Source of the DNA: CAYJPV01 sp964372095
GTDB taxonomy: Bacteria; Acidobacteriota; Vicinamibacteria; Vicinamibacterales; JAKQTR01
NCBI GenBank assembly: GCA_964372095.1
Contig: CAYJPV010000009.1
Span: 1-64,000 of the forward strand
Reading direction: 5' to 3'
DNA length: 64,000 bases
Every line of letters begins with the position of its first letter. Within the stretch, counting starts at the first letter, position 1. Positions 40,369-50,900 of the stretch are shown here, piece by piece. Position numbers and translations under genes: made by a program. The notes beneath the pieces are model-generated. The model saw nothing but the letters and a program-made list of their open reading frames with translations, was not told the origin of the DNA and searched no databases.

Positions 40369-41168
40369 CGATCGACCCGACCGAGACTCATCATCTGTTT
40401 GACCACGAGCGGGTCGCCGAGGGGTATGCCTCGACGCGCCCGTACCTGCACCCGGAGGTAGTGGCGCGGGTCAGCGAACTGATCGGCCGCGAGGTCCGTT
40501 TCCGGCGGGCCCTCGATGTGGGCTGCGGCACGGGCCTGTCGTCGGTGGCGCTGCGGGCGCTGGCTGCCGAGGTCGTGGGGTTCGATGCGGCCCGTGCGAT
40601 GCTCGTGCGCGCGGCGTCGCCGCCCGGCGTGTCCTACGTCGCAGCCGCGGCCGAGGCGCTGCCGTTTCGGGATCGCGTGTTCGACCTCGTGCTCGCCTGC
40701 GGGTCGATGGACTGGATTGATCGCCCGCGTTTCATGCCCCAGGCGATGGACCTGATCGAGCCGGGCGGCTGGCTCGTGTCGCTGGACTTCGGGGACGCGG
40801 GCTGTTCGCCGGACATGCCCGGATTGTCGGCCTGGTACCGCGGCGTCTTCCAGCAGGCGTGCCCGTGCCCGCCAGCCCGTGACCCCATCATCACGCCGGC
40901 AGAAGCCTCCACGTACGGCTTTGGCGGGCCGCTCCGCGTCGACTTCACGCTGGACACCCCGTTCACGGCGTCCGGGTATGCCGCGTTTCTCATGACTGAA
41001 TCGAGTGTCGTGGCCGTCGTCGAATACGGGGGCAGGGCGTCAGGGGACGTCCGGGCGTGGCTCGAATCGGAACTCGAACGTCTCTTCGACGGCCAGTCGA
41101 GGCTCGTGACGTTTGGCGGGTACATTCAGGCGATGCAGAGGGGCAACGAAGGCGCGCCGGTTGGGTAG
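40365..41168 (+). CDS. Class I SAM-dependent methyltransferase
   Basis: A 267-aa soluble methyltransferase of the Methyltransf_11 type. Motif I is ALDVGCGTGLSSVALRAL (about 49-66). GFDAARAML is the acidic ribose-binding strand, AEALPFRDRVFDLVLACGSMDW is motif post-II, and LIEPGGWLVSLDFG is motif III. The substrate is unknown. ATG 40365 overlaps the preceding stop codon by ATGA, so it is coupled to the membrane acyltransferase. Its TAG stop runs into a GGGACAA/GGGGCAA array. Confidence 0.88.
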
Positions 41169-41214
41169 GGACAAGGGGCAAGGGGCAGGAGCGAAGAAGC
41201 AAGAAGCCAGAAGC
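41168..41214. repeat. GGGGCAA and AAGAAGC heptamer units
   Basis: GGGACAA, GGGGCAA and GGGGCAG, then GAGCG and AAGAAGC, AAGAAGC, CAGAAGC. Two heptamer families sit side by side, as at 25806-25894. They begin at the last base of the methyltransferase stop codon. Confidence 0.85.
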
Positions 41215-41283
41215 TCCCGAGACGTGCACTTGAGTCCGCGGGAACAACGGAGTAGTCTGCGGCCGACAGCCACGGAGGACACG

Positions 41284-42249
41284 ATGTCGAAGATCGACCG
41301 GCGGAGATTCATGGAGATGACCGTGGCGGCCTCGGTGGCGGCCGCGTGGCGCCCGGCGCCCGTTCGGGCGCAGACGGCGGGGGGGCTGAAGAAGGCCGTG
41401 TACGTCGGGATGTTGCCCAAGGAACTCAGCTATCTGGGTAAGTTCCAGATGGCGAAGGACGTGGGGTTCGCGGGCGTCGAGGTGGGCACAATCGGCGACG
41501 CGGCGGTTGCCGCCGAGATCAAGGAGGCGTCCGCGACGACGGGCCTCCCGATCCACTCGGTCATGAATGCAGACCACTGGCGCTATCCGCTGTCGAGCGC
41601 GGATCCCGAGGTGGTGAACAAGAGCGTCGCGGGCATGGAGACGTCGTTCCGCAACGCCAGGCTCTGGGGCGCGAGCGCCATCCTGCTCGTTCCCGGCGTG
41701 GTCAACGCCGAGACGTCCTACAAGGACGCGTGGATGCGGTCCCAGACCGTCATCAAGCAGCGGATTCTGCCGATGGCGCAGGACTTCAAGGTCGTCGTGG
41801 GCATGGAGAACGTCTGGAACAAGTTCCTGATCAGCCCGCTCGAAATGGCGCGGTACGTGGACGAGTTCAGTTCGCCCTGGATCAAGGCGTACCTGGACGT
41901 GGGGAACATGCTCTTCTACGGGTTCCCCCAGGATTGGACCCGCACCCTTGGCGACCGGATCGCCCGCGTACACGTGAAGGACTTCCAGCTGGATCGCCGG
42001 AACAGCACATACGCCTGGAAGAATCTGGGTGAAGGTGATGTCGACTGGCCGGCCGTCCGTCAGGCGCTGGCCGACGTCAAGTACGAAGGATGGGTCACGA
42101 CGGAGATCAATGGAGGAGACGCGGCGTACCTGAAGGACGTCGGCGCGCGCCGCTATGGGTGCTTTGCCGGGAACACGCCGAACTCGGCGCCCCCCATTTG
42201 GGGGGCTGGGGCATGGGGCACGGGGCAAGGGGCAAGGAAGAAACCCTAG
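41284..42249 (+). CDS. Tat-exported xylose isomerase-like TIM-barrel protein with repeat-derived tail
   Basis: A 321-aa sugar phosphate isomerase/epimerase-like protein (AP_endonuc_2 fold). KIDRRRFMEMTVAASVAAAW is a Tat signal. Barrel motifs are AKDVGFAGVEVGTIGD, GLPIHSVMNADHWR, VVVGMENVWN, AYLDVGNMLFYG, RVHVKDFQLDRR and WVTTEINGGD, with the Glu, Asp, His and Glu ligands of a divalent metal. ATG 41284 is used; the frame is open upstream only through repeats. About 25 C-terminal residues, after YGCFAGNTPN, look non-native: they read through a hairpin (42189-42206) and a GGGGCAN array to a TAG in the CCTCTAG array. Confidence 0.85.
   Translation: MSKIDRRRFMEMTVAASVAAAWRPAPVRAQTAGGLKKAVYVGMLPKELSYLGKFQMAKDVGFAGVEVGTIGDAAVAAEIKEASATTGLPIHSVMNADHWRYPLSSADPEVVNKSVAGMETSFRNARLWGASAILLVPGVVNAETSYKDAWMRSQTVIKQRILPMAQDFKVVVGMENVWNKFLISPLEMARYVDEFSSPWIKAYLDVGNMLFYGFPQDWTRTLGDRIARVHVKDFQLDRRNSTYAWKNLGEGDVDWPAVRQALADVKYEGWVTTEINGGDAAYLKDVGARRYGCFAGNTPNSAPPIWGAGAWGTGQGARKKP
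42189..42206. other. Perfect 7-bp GC hairpin inside the C-terminal coding tail
   Basis: GCCCCCC-ATTT-GGGGGGC. It lies within the odd C-terminal extension of the TIM-barrel gene. It may be the remains of an old 3' hairpin that became coding after the original stop codon was lost; there is no following T tract. Confidence 0.6.
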
Positions 42250-42291
42250 CCTCTAGCCTCTAGCCTCTAGCCTCTAGCCTCTAGCCTCTAG
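42208..42291. repeat. GGGGCAN and CCTCTAG arrays at a convergent junction
   Basis: GGGGCAT, GGGGCAC, GGGGCAA and GGGGCAA (42208-42235), a short AAG-rich link, ACCCTAG, then six perfect CCTCTAG units (42250-42291). The TAG at 42247-42249 stops the plus-strand gene; the TAG on the minus strand at 42290-42288, inside the last unit, stops the facing gene. Confidence 0.95.
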
Positions 42292-43409
42292 AGAGCCGCC
42301 AGCACTTCTTTCATCAGCCAGCGCGTGCCTTCGATCCCGTCCATCGGGCCGTTCTCCCACTCGAGGGCGATCGTGCCGCGGAAGCGGTGGGCATTCAGGA
42401 CGCGTACGCTGCGCTGCACGTCGTTCCAGTCTTTCTCGGGCGTCTTCCACCGATCCCAGTACTTCGCGTGCACGTGCGTGTGGGTGTAGGGCATCACCGC
42501 CTCGAGGCCGTGGAAGAGGTGGTACTCGTGCTCCCAGTTGCAGAAGTCCGGCGTGCACTCGCAGTACGGGTGGTTGACCTCGTCCATGATGATGCGGATG
42601 TTCATGGGGTTGGCGCACAGGCCCCAGTGGTTCTCGATGGTGATCTTCACCCCCACCTTGGCGCCGTAGTCCGCCAGTTCCTTGAACGACTCGATGCACT
42701 GCTTCATGTAGACGACGATCTTGTCGTTCTTGGGATACCCGGTGTCGTGGGCCGCGGCTTCCGGCATGATGCGGGTGCCGGTCACGCCCGTGTTGGCGCG
42801 CATGGTCTTGGCGCCCAGCACGGCGGCCGCATCCATCCAGATCTTCGCGACGCGGATACCTTCCCTGCGCTTCGTATCGTCGGGGTCCGCGAGGAACTGC
42901 GGCGCGTTATTGGACAGGTGCTGGCACACCATGCCCTGGTTCGCGATGGTGGCCGCCAGTTTCTCCACCCACGTCTTCGACGCGGGCGCGCTGGGATCCC
43001 AGCGGCGCATGGTGAACGGCTTGCCGTCGCGGTCCACGGTTGTCTCGGCGTACTGGGCCGTGTCGGCCGGATCGCCGAAGACATCCGACCACAGGTCGAG
43101 GTGGTAGACGCCGGGGAACTGGTCCTTGGTCCACTGGGGCAGGTCCAGCATCGTGATCTCGCCGTATTTCTTGCGCAGGCCGGCGGTCTCGGCGTTGGGC
43201 GTGCCCCGGCCGTAGGTCTTGAACAGGTGCCGCTGGGGCCAGCACGTCATGGCGAGCCGCGAGAGCTTTTCGTTGTCGGTCAACGGCCGCGTGACGGCGC
43301 TCTGCGCCGACGCGGATTCCGCGAACAACGTGCCGACCGCGGCCACGCCAAGACCGGCCGTCCGGATGAACGACCGCCGGTCGGTGGCGGGTGGGAGAGG
43401 TGCGCTCAT
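42288..43409 (-). CDS. Tat-exported sugar phosphate isomerase/epimerase-like protein
   Basis: A 373-aa TIM-barrel protein of the AP_endonuc_2 fold, distinct from the facing gene. TDRRSFIRTAGLGVAAVGTL is a Tat signal. Probable metal-binding motifs are KITIENHWG, NHPYCECTPDFCNW, HTHVHAKYWDRW and TIALEWENG. MTCWPQRHLF is near the mature N-terminus. The enzyme probably isomerises or epimerises a sugar outside the cytoplasm; the substrate is unknown. ATG 43409 is the only good start. The two TIM-barrel genes converge on a shared heptamer array. Confidence 0.85.
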   Translation of the reverse strand: MSAPLPPATDRRSFIRTAGLGVAAVGTLFAESASAQSAVTRPLTDNEKLSRLAMTCWPQRHLFKTYGRGTPNAETAGLRKKYGEITMLDLPQWTKDQFPGVYHLDLWSDVFGDPADTAQYAETTVDRDGKPFTMRRWDPSAPASKTWVEKLAATIANQGMVCQHLSNNAPQFLADPDDTKRREGIRVAKIWMDAAAVLGAKTMRANTGVTGTRIMPEAAAHDTGYPKNDKIVVYMKQCIESFKELADYGAKVGVKITIENHWGLCANPMNIRIIMDEVNHPYCECTPDFCNWEHEYHLFHGLEAVMPYTHTHVHAKYWDRWKTPEKDWNDVQRSVRVLNAHRFRGTIALEWENGPMDGIEGTRWLMKEVLAAL

Positions 43410-43580
43410 GAGTCAGTACCTCCGATGCACGGTGTGTGCAGTTGAAATCCTACTCCGCGGCAGGTCGCCCTGTCAGCGGAATCGCGCGGCGGGTCCGGGG
43501 CGGGCCGTCGACGTCGACCGTTGAACCCGGCTCCCCGGGGGGCTCCACGAAGATTGTGTGCAATCTGCCCGTGTTTCCGA

Positions 43581-43609
43581 TTGACGCGCCTGTTGCGTGT
43601 TCCCATAAT
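43581..43609 (+). promoter_or_regulatory. Sigma-70-like promoter for the subtilase gene
   Basis: TTGACG (43581-43586), a 17-nt spacer and CATAAT (43604-43609), with optimal spacing. Transcription would start near 43616, giving a leader of about 90 nt before ATG 43709. It lies in a 299-nt gap between divergent genes that shows no other gene. Confidence 0.7.
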
Positions 43610-43708
43610 CCAGTCTGGCTGTCAGGACAACTCTTCGGGAACGGCGTCGTCTCCCCGCGTCGCGTGGGGCAGTGCCGTCCGCCTGACACGTGATCTGGGA
43701 GGAACCCC

Positions 43709-45115
<1,407 letters not shown>

Positions 45116-45139
45116 ACCAGGCCCCCAGAGACGGCTGCA

Positions 45140-45172
45140 CGACGGGCCGCCCGGCTGTCGGGCGGCCCGTCG
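45140..45172 (+). terminator. 14-bp perfect GC hairpin after the subtilase
   Basis: CGACGGGCCGCCCG (45140-45153) pairs perfectly with 45159-45172 across the loop GCTGT. TGTGTG follows rather than a T run, but the very stable stem 24 nt after the stop codon suggests a terminator or 3' stabiliser. Confidence 0.7.
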
Positions 45173-45241
45173 TGTGTGCACAGGATTGTCCGCGGCACCC
45201 CTTCTCTCGACTCCTGGGGTATGCTGCACGCGGAGGATCTC

Positions 45242-46075
45242 ATGCGACGACGTCTGTTCCTTGGTGCCGTGTTGTTCGTGTTCGTGGCGCGCCTGGCGGC
45301 CCAGTCCGCGATTCGTCCGGACCGTACGATCCAGTTGTTCGACGGGAAGAGCCTGGCCAACTTCGAGGCCTGGGTGGTGGATACGCACCGTGAGGATCCA
45401 CTGCGCGTCTTCACGGTCGTCGATCAGGTGGACGGCGCGCCGGCCATCCGCATCAGCGGCGAGCGCTGGGGCGGCATCATCACGCGCGACGCGTACCGTG
45501 ACTATCGCCTCATTGTCGAATTCCGCTGGGGCCTCGCGACCTGGGGCAACCGCCGCAATGCCGCGCGCGACAGTGGCGTGCTCGTTCACGGCCAGGGCGC
45601 CGTGGGCAACACGGCGGCCGACGGCAACGGCCCGTGGCTGCGGTCGGTCGAAGCGCAGATCATCGAGGGCGGCGTGGGCGACATCATCCTGGTGGCGGGC
45701 TTCGAGCCGGACGGCCGCCGGATCACGCCCACGATCACCGCGCGCGCCGGGCGCGACCGCGATGGCGAAGCCATCTACGATCCGCAGGGCGACGAACGGG
45801 TCTTCGAGAGCGGGCGCCTCAACTGGTTTGCGCGTGACGTGGACTGGCAGGATCGCCTGGGCTTCCGCGGCCGCGCCGATGTCGAGAGCCCCCTGGGAGT
45901 CTGGACGCGCCTTGAAGTGGTGGCCGCCGGCGATCGTGTCACGAACATCGTCAATGGCACGGTCGTCGCCGAGGGTTTCCGCTCCAGCCTGACCGAGGGC
46001 CGCATCATGATCCAGTCCGAAGGCGCGGAGATGTTCGTCCGCCGGATCGATTTGGAGCCCCTCGGCGCCCGCTGA
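45242..46075 (+). CDS. Exported DUF1080 (3-keto-disaccharide hydrolase-like) protein
   Basis: A 277-aa protein with an N-terminal signal (MRRRLFLGAVLFVFVARLAAQ). The DUF1080 fold is a concanavalin-like beta-sandwich that in characterised members cleaves 3-keto-glycosides. IQLFDGKSLANFEAW, YRLIVEFRWG, SGVLVHGQGA, EAQIIEGGVGDI, RLEVVAAGDRVTNIVNGTVV and GRIMIQSEGAEMFVRRIDLEPL are family-like. ATG 45242 with GGAGG 5 nt upstream is the start; the open frame upstream overlaps the hairpin. Together with the TIM-barrel proteins it suggests processing of oxidised sugars in the periplasm. Confidence 0.85.
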   Translation: MRRRLFLGAVLFVFVARLAAQSAIRPDRTIQLFDGKSLANFEAWVVDTHREDPLRVFTVVDQVDGAPAIRISGERWGGIITRDAYRDYRLIVEFRWGLATWGNRRNAARDSGVLVHGQGAVGNTAADGNGPWLRSVEAQIIEGGVGDIILVAGFEPDGRRITPTITARAGRDRDGEAIYDPQGDERVFESGRLNWFARDVDWQDRLGFRGRADVESPLGVWTRLEVVAAGDRVTNIVNGTVVAEGFRSSLTEGRIMIQSEGAEMFVRRIDLEPLGAR

Positions 46076-46084
46076 CCCCTTCGC

Positions 46085-47086
46085 TCAGGTTCGTGCCTCT
46101 ATCGCTGCCGCCACCGCCCGGACGACGGCCGACTCGTCGAGATCTTCCAGGCAGACGGGCCGGCCGAGGCGGCAGCGATTCTTGACACACGGCGCGCACG
46201 ACAACCCATCCAGGCGGAGGACGTGCCGGCCGGCCGGGTTGAAGGGGACCGTGATGCGTTCGTCGCCGGCGCCGAACAGCACGACCGTCGGCACGCCGAT
46301 CGCGTTGGCGAGATGGGCCGGCCCCGAATCCGACGACACGACGGCGTCACAGGCGGCGAGCACGCCCGCCAGTTGCCCCGCGGTCGTGCGGCCGCACAGA
46401 TTGACCACGCCCACCGTCGGCGGGAGCAGTGCCAGGAACTCATCGGTGCGCGCCACCTCGTGCACGGATCCGACGAGCACGATCGTCCGCGCCAGTCCCG
46501 TGGTGATGGCCGCGGCGATTCGGGCCCACTTCTCCAGGGACATTCGCCTCGCCTGCGCTTCCGAATGCAGGTTGATCGCGATGGCGGGGCGTTCGAACGT
46601 CATCGCGAGGGTCTGGACGACAGATGCCGGCGGGCGCGCCAGCCAAATGTTGACGTGCGTGCCCGGTGATGACGAATCTGCCAGGCGGGCGAGCTCGATC
46701 GCGCGATGTACGCCAGGCATCCGCCGCTCCGCCCGTGTCAGGAGGAACGAACGACACTCCTGGCGGTACCCAACCCGCACCGGGGCACCGGTACCGTACG
46801 CGATGATGGCTGACCTGAAGGACCGCGGCAGGCAGTAACAGGTGTCGTAGGACGCCCGCCGGCCAAGCGTCCGCCCCAACCGGAAGGCGCCCATCGGTCC
46901 TTGGTATGCGTCGGGTGCGTGGGCGTGTACCGCATCCACGCCAGGCAGCAGTCCGGCCAGATCGGCCAGGTGTGCGGGCACCGCCACGTGGATGGCCGTG
47001 CGCGGATGCCGGGCGGCCAGCTCGGACAGCAGTCCGGCGCTCATCACCAGATCGCCCAGCCACTTCGGCAGGATGACGAGCGTCAC
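46085..47086 (-). CDS. Glycosyltransferase family 9 (heptosyltransferase-like)
   Basis: A 333-aa GT-B fold enzyme. TLVILPKWLGDLVMSAGLL at the N-terminus and VVSSDSGPAHLANAIGVPTVVLFG near residue 245 are GT9 motifs. The C-terminal CAPCVKNRCRLGRPVCL resembles the cysteine-rich end of WaaF-like heptosyltransferases. It probably adds heptose to lipopolysaccharide core at the inner-membrane face. The start is GTG 47086, overlapping the stop of the lipoprotein gene by GTGA, so translation is coupled. The upstream open frame to 47617 is not real. Confidence 0.9.
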   Translation of the reverse strand: MTLVILPKWLGDLVMSAGLLSELAARHPRTAIHVAVPAHLADLAGLLPGVDAVHAHAPDAYQGPMGAFRLGRTLGRRASYDTCYCLPRSFRSAIIAYGTGAPVRVGYRQECRSFLLTRAERRMPGVHRAIELARLADSSSPGTHVNIWLARPPASVVQTLAMTFERPAIAINLHSEAQARRMSLEKWARIAAAITTGLARTIVLVGSVHEVARTDEFLALLPPTVGVVNLCGRTTAGQLAGVLAACDAVVSSDSGPAHLANAIGVPTVVLFGAGDERITVPFNPAGRHVLRLDGLSCAPCVKNRCRLGRPVCLEDLDESAVVRAVAAAIEART

Positions 47087-47475
47087 GGCTGTCTCGAGAG
47101 CACCTCGAGGACCTTTCCGTCGAGGTCCACCTTCGCTGTGATTGAACCGGTCACCATGTCGCCGGCGCCGTTCCGGAAACGGTACGTCGTCGTGACGACG
47201 ACGTGAACCAGCCGATCGTCGTACCGCGTGTTGATGTGCTCGAACGAGGCGGGGTTGGCCAGCGATCGTTTGATGTAACTCGTCACGCCCTTGTGAGAGC
47301 CGTCCCACGAACTGAACTGCTTCTGTACACGCGCCTGGCGGACGTCGTCCTGCGTGCGGACGCCCGGCGCGCGTGACGCAGCCGGGCCGGGGTCGCGGCA
47401 CCCTGCGGCCAGCACCGGCAGGCCCGACACCAGCAGCAGCGCGGCAAGGCGCACGAACGTCAGTCGAGCGGTCAT
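47083..47475 (-). CDS. Small lipoprotein of unknown function
   Basis: A 130-aa protein. The signal peptide ends in the lipobox LAAGC (Cys at about 26), so it is probably lipidated and membrane-anchored. The rest resembles small conserved proteins with the pattern KRSLANPASFEHI and VVTTTYRFRNGAGDMVTGS. No function is known to me. It is the first gene of a two-gene unit with the GT9 enzyme, overlapping by GTGA, and may help envelope assembly. Confidence 0.75.
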   Translation of the reverse strand: MTARLTFVRLAALLLVSGLPVLAAGCRDPGPAASRAPGVRTQDDVRQARVQKQFSSWDGSHKGVTSYIKRSLANPASFEHINTRYDDRLVHVVVTTTYRFRNGAGDMVTGSITAKVDLDGKVLEVLSRQP

Positions 47476-47615
47476 GGGCGGGACCTCCCCGGCACAGAGG
47501 CGCGCTGTGCGTCATGGCGAAAGTATCACGGTTGGCCGGGGGCGCGCACAGGTCTCGCCCCGTCATGGCCACCGGTCCCCTTGCCGGCCAGCCGCACTTC
47601 GCGCATGATCGCGCC

Positions 47616-47972
47616 ATGCCTTCCCGCGAGAACGGACGCGTGGTCTATTCGACCGATGCGGGCCGCGTGTGTCCCGGATGTGGCTGGCCGTCCGGGAGTT
47701 GCCGGTGTCGTTCGCGGGGCACGGACGAACCCGTCCCGGCCCGCGTGGTGGCCAAATTGCGGGTGGAACGTGCCGGGCGCGGGGGCAAGACCGTGACCGT
47801 CGTGTATGATCTGCCGCGCAACGCCGCTTTTCTGAAAGAACTCGGCCGGGAGTTGAAACGCGTGTGCGGGGCCGGCGGGACCGTCCAGGACGGGGCCGTC
47901 GAACTCCAGGGGGACCTGCGCGACCGGGTCCGTGACCTTCTGCTGAAGAAGGGCTTCGGTGTGAAAGGCTGA
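47616..47972 (+). CDS. SUI1/YciH-type translation initiation factor
   Basis: A 118-aa protein. The N-terminus has CPGCGWPSGSCRC, a likely zinc-binding knuckle. The SUI1 fold follows, with VERAGRGGKTVTVVYDL, LKELGRELKRVCGAGG and VELQGDLRDRVRDLLLKKGF. Bacterial SUI1 proteins (YciH) are eIF1-like and affect initiation fidelity or act in stress. ATG 47616 begins the conserved part; the frame upstream is antisense to the lipoprotein region. The stop lies 17 nt before the antiporter gene. Confidence 0.88.
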   Translation: MPSRENGRVVYSTDAGRVCPGCGWPSGSCRCRSRGTDEPVPARVVAKLRVERAGRGGKTVTVVYDLPRNAAFLKELGRELKRVCGAGGTVQDGAVELQGDLRDRVRDLLLKKGFGVKG

Positions 47973-47989
47973 ACCTCCCGGGAGAACTG

Positions 47990-50900
47990 ATGTCGGTACC
48001 AGTCCTGTTTGCGCTCGTCGGCACCGTGATCCTGCTGGGCTTCCTTGGCAACCTGCTCTTCCGCCTGACGAAGATACCCAGCGTCCTCCTGCTGGTCGCC
48101 ATTGGCGTGGTCCTGGGGCCCGTGACGGGCTGGATCCGGCACGACGCGCTGCTGAGCATTGCTCCGTACTTCGGTGCCGTGGCGTTGCTGGTCATCCTGT
48201 TCGAAGGGGGCCTCGAACTCGACCTGGCCCATGTCGTCCGGCACGCGCCGCGCACGGCGATCCTGGCCACCGTGGTGTTTGGCGTGTCGATGGCCGTCGT
48301 CACCGTTGTGGCCCATATCTTTCTGGGATTCACCCTGAACACGGCGCTGATGCTCGGTGCGATCCTCGGTGCGACCAGCCCGGCGATCTGTATCCCGACA
48401 GTGTCGGGGTTGTCGGTCAGGAACGACGTCAAGACCGTCATCAAGCTCGAATCGGCGATGGGCGAAGTCCTGCTGATCGTCTCGGTGGTGCTGCTCATCC
48501 AGAGCCACGTTACCGGCACCGCAGACGCGTCCGGATGGGCCTGGGGGTTTGCCAGGTCCGGGCTGGTTGCGCTGGTGGTGTCGTCCGTCGCCGGGGTGCT
48601 GTGGTCGAGACTGGTGGGCTGGCTGGGCCGCGAACCTCTGTCGTACATGCTGACCCTCGGCATGGTGTGCCTGCTGTATTTCGCTGTCGAGGAACTCGGC
48701 GGAAGTCCGGCGATCGCGGTGCTGCTCTTCGGGATGATCCTGGCCAACATGCAGTCGATCGCAGGCCGGTTCGGTCCCCACTTCAGCGCTCTGTTCGGCA
48801 TCGACATCCGGGAGGAGCAGTTCGTGCTCGGCCAGTTCGTGATGAACATCACGGCCGAGTTGTCGTTCCTGGTGCGCACCTTCTTCTTCGTGTACCTCGG
48901 GCTCCTGCTCGACTTCTCGGCGTTGTCGTGGTCTCTCGGCGCCTGGATTGTGGGCATCTTCTTCCTGCTGCTGGGAAGCCGGCGGCTGGGGGTTGCGATG
49001 TTCGCGCGCCACGGCGCGTCGTTCAGCCGGACCGAACTGCAGACGATCATGGCGCTGCAGCCCCGGGGGCTCGCCACGGCGGTCGTCGCGTTCATGCCGA
49101 TCCAGGCCGGCATTGCCGAGGCCGGGATCTTTCCGCTGTATGCGTTCGTCGTCATCGTGCTGTCGAACCTGTACATGACGGGCGGCATTCTGTTCGCCGA
49201 GCGCCGCTTGAGCCTGGACGCTGCAGGGGCACCATCCGGACCCGGACCCGCGGCCACCGTTTCCGAGGTCGCGTGGACGCCCTCCACGTTTGAGGTTCTT
49301 CAGGCCGCCGAAGCGGCGCCGCCTGTCAGTCCGCCAGTGCCCCATGCTGGCCGGGCGCCGCTGTTCTCGCCCGCGCGTGACTTCGAAGACGAACCTGCGC
49401 CCAGGACGTTGGTGGACTGGATGGCACGGTTCTTCGGGTTGCGCCTCGAAGATCGCGAAGCCGAGTACACCGAGATGATTCGGGCCTCGTACCTGTCCGA
49501 GCCGCTCTTCTGGGTGCAGACGGCCCTGGGTGCCGCCATCTGCGCGCTCGGCCTCATCCTCGGTCAGGCGGCCATCGTCATTGGCGGAGCCCTCATCGTG
49601 CCGCTGGTCAGGCCGGTCATCGCAACCGGGCTCGCGCTGGCGTCCGGTGACGTGTATCTGCTCGCCAAGCTCGGGGCGAAACTGCTGTGTTTCGGCGTCG
49701 TGGTGGTTGCCCTGTCGGCTGCGTTAATCGACCTGCTGCCGTTTGCCGTGACGACCGCTGAGATCGTGGGGCGGACACGCCCCACGATTCTCGATTTCCT
49801 TGTGGCGTTGTGCGGAGGCATGTCGGGAGCGGTCATCATCTCACTGAGGCGTCGGACGTTCGATTATCTGCCCGGCGCGGTGATTGCCATCACGTTGTTG
49901 CCGCCTCTGTGTGTGATGGGGTTTGGCCTTGGTAACAGCCTGGGGGACGCGGTGTTTCGGGGCGCCTCGCTGCAGGTGACGGCCAACCTGTTTGCCGCGG
50001 TCCTGGGCGCGGGCCTGATTCTGGTGCTCGTCGGCATTCCCAAGGCGGCCCAGAGCGCATCCGTCAGGCAATGGAAAGAAGAAGCCCTGGCCGCACCCAT
50101 GGCCCGCGCCGTGTTCGGCCGCCTTCGTTTGCAGCACGTGATCGGGCGGACCGGTTCCGTACGCGCTCGGCTCATCGTCGTGGCCATCTTCCTGCTGGCG
50201 CTCGTCATCCCGCTGCAGTTCGCCCTCAATCAGCTGACGTCGGAGTTCCGGACCCGCCAGGCGATTACGCGGGCGCAGGCGATGTTCAACGTGCCGGACC
50301 GATCGGCCGTCGTCAGTTCGTCGTTCACGGTGAGCGACGATGAGGTGGCGGTCCGGTTGCAGGTGGCGACCAACGAGCTGTTCGCCTCCGACGACATCGC
50401 CCGCTTCGAGGCACGGATGGCGGATCTGGCCGGACGGCGCACGCGCCTCGACCTGGTGCAGACGATCGCCGATGTCGGGAATGCGGGGACCATCCGCCGC
50501 CTGCTCTCCAGCCGGCTCGGGGCACCGGCGCCGGCGGCAGCCGAGCGCCCCGTCTCGGAGTCCCTGCAGGACGTGGGGCGGCGGGTGTCGCGCATCCTGG
50601 GACGGCTGCCGCTGCCGGACCGGCTGCAGGTCATTGACGTCCGAGGCGGCCTCGGGGGCGAGTCCGGACCGGTCCTGGGACTCGTGTACCTGGCCGAACA
50701 CGAACTGAGTGCCGATGCGCGCACCATGCTCGCGCGACTGCTTGCGGCCGAAACGGGCGTCAGCGAGAACCGGTTGGGCCTGCGGTGGGTGCCATCGATC
50801 GCATCCGTGCGGGTGTCCCGCCGCGGGCTGGTGTTGTCGGGCGACGATGCCGAAACCCTGGCCGCACTGCGCACGGCACTGATTGATTTCCCGGCGCTGC

